A stretch of DNA of 64,000 nucleotides from an uncultured Clostridia bacterium (GTDB lineage: Bacteria; Bacillota; Clostridia; Christensenellales; CAG-314), in assembly GCA_947625725.1 (NCBI GenBank), contig CANQPI010000006.1, positions 16,383 to 80,382 on the forward strand. Reading direction: 5' to 3'. A program made the translations under genes and the position numbers. A model generated the notes under the pieces. The model was not told where the DNA came from. It worked only from the letters and a program-made list of their open reading frames with translations, and searched no databases. Every line of letters starts with the position of its first letter. Within the stretch, counting starts at the first letter, position 1. Shown here piece after piece: positions 59,277 to 64,000 of this stretch.

Positions 59277-59579
59277 TCATTCCTCTTCAAATACGTCAAT
59301 CAATGCTTTTTGCTGCTTGGGGGATAATCTGCGAAAAACTTTCAGCATTTCCTTTTCGTTTTCATTCAAAATTTCCGACTCTTCGTTTTCCAAAAAGAAT
59401 TGACTCAGCGTGATACCAAACGCGTTGCAAATGGATTGCAACGTGTCCACTTTGGGCGGCGTTCCGCGTTGAAACATTGCGGCAAGCGTTCCGTACGGAA
59501 TGTCGGCTTCTTGCGCCAATTTGTAGTCTGTCCAATTTCGTTCGCCTTGCAGTATTCTTATTTTATCCAAGATTTTCAT
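59277..59579 (-). CDS. XRE/Cro-CI-type HTH regulator
   Basis: MKILDKIRILQGERNWTDYKLAQEADIPYGTLAAMFQRGTPPKVDTLQSICNAFGITLSQFF. Confidence 0.9.
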   Translation of the reverse strand: MKILDKIRILQGERNWTDYKLAQEADIPYGTLAAMFQRGTPPKVDTLQSICNAFGITLSQFFLENEESEILNENEKEMLKVFRRLSPKQQKALIDVFEEE

Positions 59580-59627
59580 AATACCATTATACTATGCATT
59601 TGTGGTGCATTTTATTGCGCAATTGCA

Positions 59628-59656
59628 TTGACTAATTCTTGCATTTACATTATAAT
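59628..59656 (+). promoter_or_regulatory. Promoter of the type III R-M operon
   Basis: TTGACT (59628-59633), 17-bp spacer, TATAAT (59651-59656). Confidence 0.8.
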
Positions 59657-59759
59657 TACTATGCAATTGCAAAGTGCGTCATGTAGCAAAATCTCCAAAC
59701 GGCATGAGATTTTGCAACCCATCTGTTGATTTTAGCCGAGATTTCGTTCGGAGGACACA

Positions 59760-61382
59760 ATGTCGAAAAATATATCCAAAGAAAAACGTGACAGTTTGAT
59801 AGAAAAAATCAAAGCGATCAAAGCATACATTTCTTGCGCTCCGCAGGACGAAAACACGAAAGCGCTATTGACTTTTGTTGCGGAAATCGAAAAAGATATC
59901 AAGGGCAAAAAGTACGGACTTGTTTTTGAAGAACACCGCGAAGCCGTTGACGAATTGTTGGCAACGCACACTCCCGTGCTTACGGAAGAAAAGGAATTGT
60001 TCATTGACAACGGCGGCACAATGAATTTTCTCATTGAGGGCGACAATCTTGCCGCTCTCAAATTGCTCGAAAAGACGCACAAAGGCAAAATCGACGTTAT
60101 TTACATAGACCCACCCTACAACACGGGGAACAAGGACTTTGTGTATGACGACGATTTCGTTGACGCAAACGATACTTTTCGGCACAGTAAATGGCTGTCA
60201 TTTATGGAAAAACGCCTTATCATTGCAAAAAGTTTATTATCCGAAAATGGTGTTATTTTTATTAGTATCGACGATAACGAACAGGCAACGCTTAAATTGT
60301 TGTGCGATGAAATTTTGGGCGCAGAAAATTTTGAAAGTATAATTTGGCAAAAGAAGGGAGGTGCAGGCAATACAGAACGAATAATTGGTTGTTTAACCGA
60401 ATATGTTCTATGTTTTTTCAAAGAAAAGAAAGCGGGAGTATTTAGATACCGCGACATAAAAAGAACATATAATTTTGTGGACGACATAGGGGAATACAAT
60501 CTTGAAGGCATAGAAAAAACAAATAGTGGTATATATGAAAGAGTTACAATGCAGTTTCCAATTATCGATCCCGAAACGGGTGAGAAATTTTATCCAAAAC
60601 CCGGCATGCGATGGACAATTGGAAAAAAAGGCATTGATGAGGCACTTCAAAACAACAAATTGTACTTTGATTACAAAAAGAAGAAGGTTTACTATATTAA
60701 ACGAAAAGAAGATTATCAAAAAAGTGAAAATGTTTTTTATAATTTATTGCTTGAACATGGAAGTTTGTCAATTGCAAAGAATGAAATGAAAGACATTTTT
60801 GGGAGTAGGGAGATTTTTGATACCCCAAAACCATTGTCATTGGTTTCTCATTTACTAAATTTAACATCAATTAGTAAACCCATTATTCTCGACTTTTTTG
60901 CGGGCAGTGGGACGACGGGACATGCCGTCATGAAACTCAATGCCGAGGACGGCGGGAATCGTACGTTCATTCTATGCACCAACAACGAAAATAACATTTG
61001 CCGCGAAGTGACGTATGAGCGTATCAAGCGCGTCATTGCGCGCGACAACTATGCCGCGAGTATGAAATACTACAAGGTGGAGTACGTCCCCATATCGGAA
61101 AAACTTTACTATGAATACGCCGACGAACTTTTGAAACATATCCGAGAACTCGTCGAGTTGGAAAACGGTATCAATTTTGTTGGCAACGACGAGATCGCCA
61201 TTCTCCTCACCGAGGAAGAATTGGACAAGTTTGCGGCTACGCTTGACGAAAAAACAAAGTGCAAAACAATTTACCTTGGGCACGACGTGCTTACAAGCGA
61301 AACGCAAGAAAAGATTTTCAAAAAATACAACATTACAGTCAACGTGATACCCGATTACTATTACAGGGAGTTGGAGGGTTGA
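59760..61382 (+). CDS. Type III R-M DNA methyltransferase (Mod)
   Basis: NFLIEGDNLAALKLLEKTHKGKIDVIYIDPPYNTGNKDFVYDDDF (DPPY); ILDFFAGSGTTGHAVMKLN (FxGxG). Confidence 0.95.
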   Translation: MSKNISKEKRDSLIEKIKAIKAYISCAPQDENTKALLTFVAEIEKDIKGKKYGLVFEEHREAVDELLATHTPVLTEEKELFIDNGGTMNFLIEGDNLAALKLLEKTHKGKIDVIYIDPPYNTGNKDFVYDDDFVDANDTFRHSKWLSFMEKRLIIAKSLLSENGVIFISIDDNEQATLKLLCDEILGAENFESIIWQKKGGAGNTERIIGCLTEYVLCFFKEKKAGVFRYRDIKRTYNFVDDIGEYNLEGIEKTNSGIYERVTMQFPIIDPETGEKFYPKPGMRWTIGKKGIDEALQNNKLYFDYKKKKVYYIKRKEDYQKSENVFYNLLLEHGSLSIAKNEMKDIFGSREIFDTPKPLSLVSHLLNLTSISKPIILDFFAGSGTTGHAVMKLNAEDGGNRTFILCTNNENNICREVTYERIKRVIARDNYAASMKYYKVEYVPISEKLYYEYADELLKHIRELVELENGINFVGNDEIAILLTEEELDKFAATLDEKTKCKTIYLGHDVLTSETQEKIFKKYNITVNVIPDYYYRELEG

Positions 61383-61383
61383 T

Positions 61384-63585
61384 ATGAATATCAGATTGGC
61401 GGATTTTCAGTTAGAAGCAGTCGGTCAGTTGCTTGAAAGTATGAGCGAGGCGTGCCGCGACATTATTTTGAAAAGTCCCACAGGCAGCGGGAAGACGATC
61501 ATTTTGACTCGGTTTATGGACGAGTACATGAAAGGGCATGCAAAAACCGTGTTTGTTTGGCTCACGCCCGGCAAAGGAAACCTCGAAGAGCAAAGCAAGG
61601 CAAAAATGGACAAATATATCCACAATGCGCAGACAAAGTTGCTTGCAGACGTTATGACCGGCGGTTTTGCGGAAAACGACGCTTGCTTTATCAATTGGGA
61701 AAAGTTAACAAAAAAGGGCAACAACGCCTTGAAAGACAGCGAGCGCACAAACTTTTTGGAATGGATCGAAAAGGCGTTGGACGCGGGGCTGTCGTTTAAG
61801 GTCGTTATCGACGAAAGTCACCAAAACTTTACCGAAAAGGCAGACGCGGTCGTGCAACTTTTTCGCACCGACAAAATTATTCGCTGTTCCGCCACACCGA
61901 TTATCGACAAGCGGGCAAAACTTGTCGAAGTCCCCGAGGAACGCGTTATTGCCGAGGGTTTGATAAAAAAGTTGCTCGTTATCAACGAAAATTTTCCTCA
62001 GATAATCGAAATAAACGATCAAACGGAATATTTGCTCGAACAGGCTCTCGCAAAACAACGCGAACTCCGTTCGGCGTTTCTTCAACGAAAAATCGCCGTC
62101 AATCCTCTCATTATCGTGCAACTTCCAAACAACTCCGATTTACTTTTGGACGCAGTGGAAAAGTATTTTGAAAAAAACGGAATTACATACGAATCGGGAA
62201 CGCTTGCCGTGTGGCTCTCGGATAGGCATGAAAATCTCGACGGTATCTCCGAAAACGCCGCCGCGCCAATTGCGGTGATAATCAAACAGGCAATCGCTAC
62301 GGGTTGGGACTGTCCCCGCGCACATATTCTTGTAAAATTGCGCGAAAACATGGACGAAACATTTGAGGTACAGACGATCGGGCGCATACGTCGTATGCCC
62401 GAGGCAAAGCAGTACGACGTTGACTTGTTGGATAGTTGCTATCTCTATACGTTTGACAGCACGTTTACGCAGGGCGTAAAAGCGAGTTTTGGCAAGCGGG
62501 CGTTGGACGCCAAAATTTTATTTATCAAAAACGAACATAAAACATTTTCGCTTACAAAAGAACAGCGCACAACGGTTACGGATATGCGCGACTCCCGCAA
62601 GGCGCTTGCTGCGATATCCGCGTACTTAAAATCAACTTATGCGTTGACGGGCGACAAAAAGCAGAACAGACTCAAATTGCAAAGTCAAGGGTTTGTTTTT
62701 TCCGACCAAATTGTGCGATATGCTTACTCCGGCAAGGTGTCTATGTTTTGGGAACTTTACGAAAAAGACAGGTTAAACGCACTTGAAATGAGAGAACCGA
62801 TCAACACACACGTTCACGGACGGGAATATCATCATCGGGTAGGACAAATCGGCATGGCAATCGGTATGGAGTATGCCAAAATGAATACCATTATCGGCAA
62901 ACTGTTTTCCGACAAGTTTTCCTTTGCGGGACAGGTACTCGATTTGACCGTACGCGAACTCTATGCGTTTGTGATCAACAACATGGACGCGCTTCGGCAT
63001 TTATGCCGCGAGGCAATGGCGGCAGAGTTGGCACAGGAGTCGCTTGCACCCGATATGATTTCCGAAAAGTCATTTTGTATTCCGCGTAGCGTATCGTTTA
63101 CTTATGACGCAACAAGCAAAGTTCAAGCGGAGAGCGCAAAGAACGTCTATCAAGGCTATTTGCTGTCGGCAGAACCGCGCTCGGCTCCGGAGAAAAAATT
63201 TGAAAAGTTTTGCGAAAATTGCAACGCGGTGGATTGGTTTTACAAAAACGGCGACAAGGGCGACGAATATTTTTCGATAGTGTATTGCGACAACGCCAAC
63301 AAGCAAAAACTCTTTTACCCCGATTACATTCTATCCGTCGGCGGCGAAACGTGGATAGTAGAAACAAAAGGCGGGTTTGATCGTACGGGCGCAAGCGAAG
63401 ATATAGACGTTTTTTCTCCGAAAAAGTTCGGAGTATTGCGCGCTTATCTGAAAAAGCACGCTCTAAAAGGCGGCTTTGTGCGCTTTGATGACCAAAGCGA
63501 AGAACTTTGTATTTGCACGGAAGAGTACAGCGACGATATTCATTCGGATAATTGGAAGTTGCTACGCGATATTTTCAAAAAATAA
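61384..63585 (+). CDS. Type III R-M restriction subunit (Res), SF2 helicase plus C-terminal PD-(D/E)xK
   Basis: Walker A SPTGSGKT, VIDESHQ, IGRIRRMPEA, C-terminal YPDYILSVGGETWIVETKGG (D...ExK). Confidence 0.92.
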   Translation: MNIRLADFQLEAVGQLLESMSEACRDIILKSPTGSGKTIILTRFMDEYMKGHAKTVFVWLTPGKGNLEEQSKAKMDKYIHNAQTKLLADVMTGGFAENDACFINWEKLTKKGNNALKDSERTNFLEWIEKALDAGLSFKVVIDESHQNFTEKADAVVQLFRTDKIIRCSATPIIDKRAKLVEVPEERVIAEGLIKKLLVINENFPQIIEINDQTEYLLEQALAKQRELRSAFLQRKIAVNPLIIVQLPNNSDLLLDAVEKYFEKNGITYESGTLAVWLSDRHENLDGISENAAAPIAVIIKQAIATGWDCPRAHILVKLRENMDETFEVQTIGRIRRMPEAKQYDVDLLDSCYLYTFDSTFTQGVKASFGKRALDAKILFIKNEHKTFSLTKEQRTTVTDMRDSRKALAAISAYLKSTYALTGDKKQNRLKLQSQGFVFSDQIVRYAYSGKVSMFWELYEKDRLNALEMREPINTHVHGREYHHRVGQIGMAIGMEYAKMNTIIGKLFSDKFSFAGQVLDLTVRELYAFVINNMDALRHLCREAMAAELAQESLAPDMISEKSFCIPRSVSFTYDATSKVQAESAKNVYQGYLLSAEPRSAPEKKFEKFCENCNAVDWFYKNGDKGDEYFSIVYCDNANKQKLFYPDYILSVGGETWIVETKGGFDRTGASEDIDVFSPKKFGVLRAYLKKHALKGGFVRFDDQSEELCICTEEYSDDIHSDNWKLLRDIFKK

Positions 63586-63848
63586 TGAGGCGAGTTGTTC
63601 GACCAAGTGCAACACATTGAAAAAATTTACCCCAAACTCAAAAAGGAACTTGCTTTCGCAAATTCCAAATGATTGCCCAAAATGATAGGGTAAACATGCG
63701 CGCAAACGGAAAATAACATTGAGGAACAGACGGAGCGCTACGTTCTTAGCCAAGCACGAAGTGCGCCCGCCACGGAGTACGGAACGTACGGAGTATTTCG
63801 ACATCACATTGGAAAGAAAGAAGAGCGCGGCAAGCAAACAAAAGCAAT

Positions 63849-63880
63849 GGAAAAAGACGTGCGATTTGCACGTCTTTTCC
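63849..63880. terminator. Terminator-like hairpin after the R-M locus
   Basis: ggaaaaagacgtgcgatttgcacgtcttttcc. Confidence 0.7.
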
Positions 63881-64000
63881 GTTGCGTAACCAAGCGCCGC
63901 CGCGCGAGTGGTGACCCCGAGGATGTAAAAGGCGAACTGTTGACCTCTTCAAAAGTGACGGTTTTGGACTGTCCCTTGTAATTAAACGTGATGATGAAGT

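Noticed and set aside
63595-63672. TTG-started ORF LFDQVQHIEKIYPKLKKELAFANSK after Res
   Set aside because: Only ~25 codons with a weak start; may be a remnant but not supportable as a gene.

Overview
The 64 kb window looks like a chromosomal segment of an uncultured Clostridia-type Firmicute (inferred from gene content: CIRCE/HrcA, SpoIVFA/B-like pair, V-type ATPase, PFOR, RpoD-DnaG). No database search was run, so product calls rest on recognisable motifs and family resemblance. From left to right it contains: a repeat-bracketed pair of AAA/DUF4143 ATPases; the hrcA-grpE-dnaK-dnaJ heat-shock operon with a CIRCE element; prmA, mtaB, HIT and rpsU (rpsU is absent from the ORF track); recX; minD with a divergent minE-like gene and a SpoIVFA/SpoIVFB-like pair; a nadD-yqeK fusion with rsfS; a Sua5/YrdC gene with a structured leader; rpiB; a complete V-type ATPase operon with a Na+-type rotor signature; LysR plus malic enzyme; a three-gene envelope cluster (DUF4886-like lipoprotein, triplicated-domain lipoprotein, membrane-embedded alpha/beta hydrolase); dnaG-rpoD-trmK; a decayed low-complexity reading frame; a metallophosphoesterase; Sir2; an 850-bp repeat- and hairpin-rich intergenic region; PFOR; an 1865-aa M60-like (enhancin-type) surface peptidase; a BspA-like lipoprotein; a MATE exporter with an apparently leaderless leader-peptide/attenuator; and a type III restriction-modification system with a divergent XRE regulator. 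The strongest candidates for something undescribed are the MATE attenuator, the repeat-bracketed ATPase module, the triplicated lipoprotein/membrane-hydrolase cluster, the 44.5-45.3 kb repeat island and the Sua5 leader RNA.
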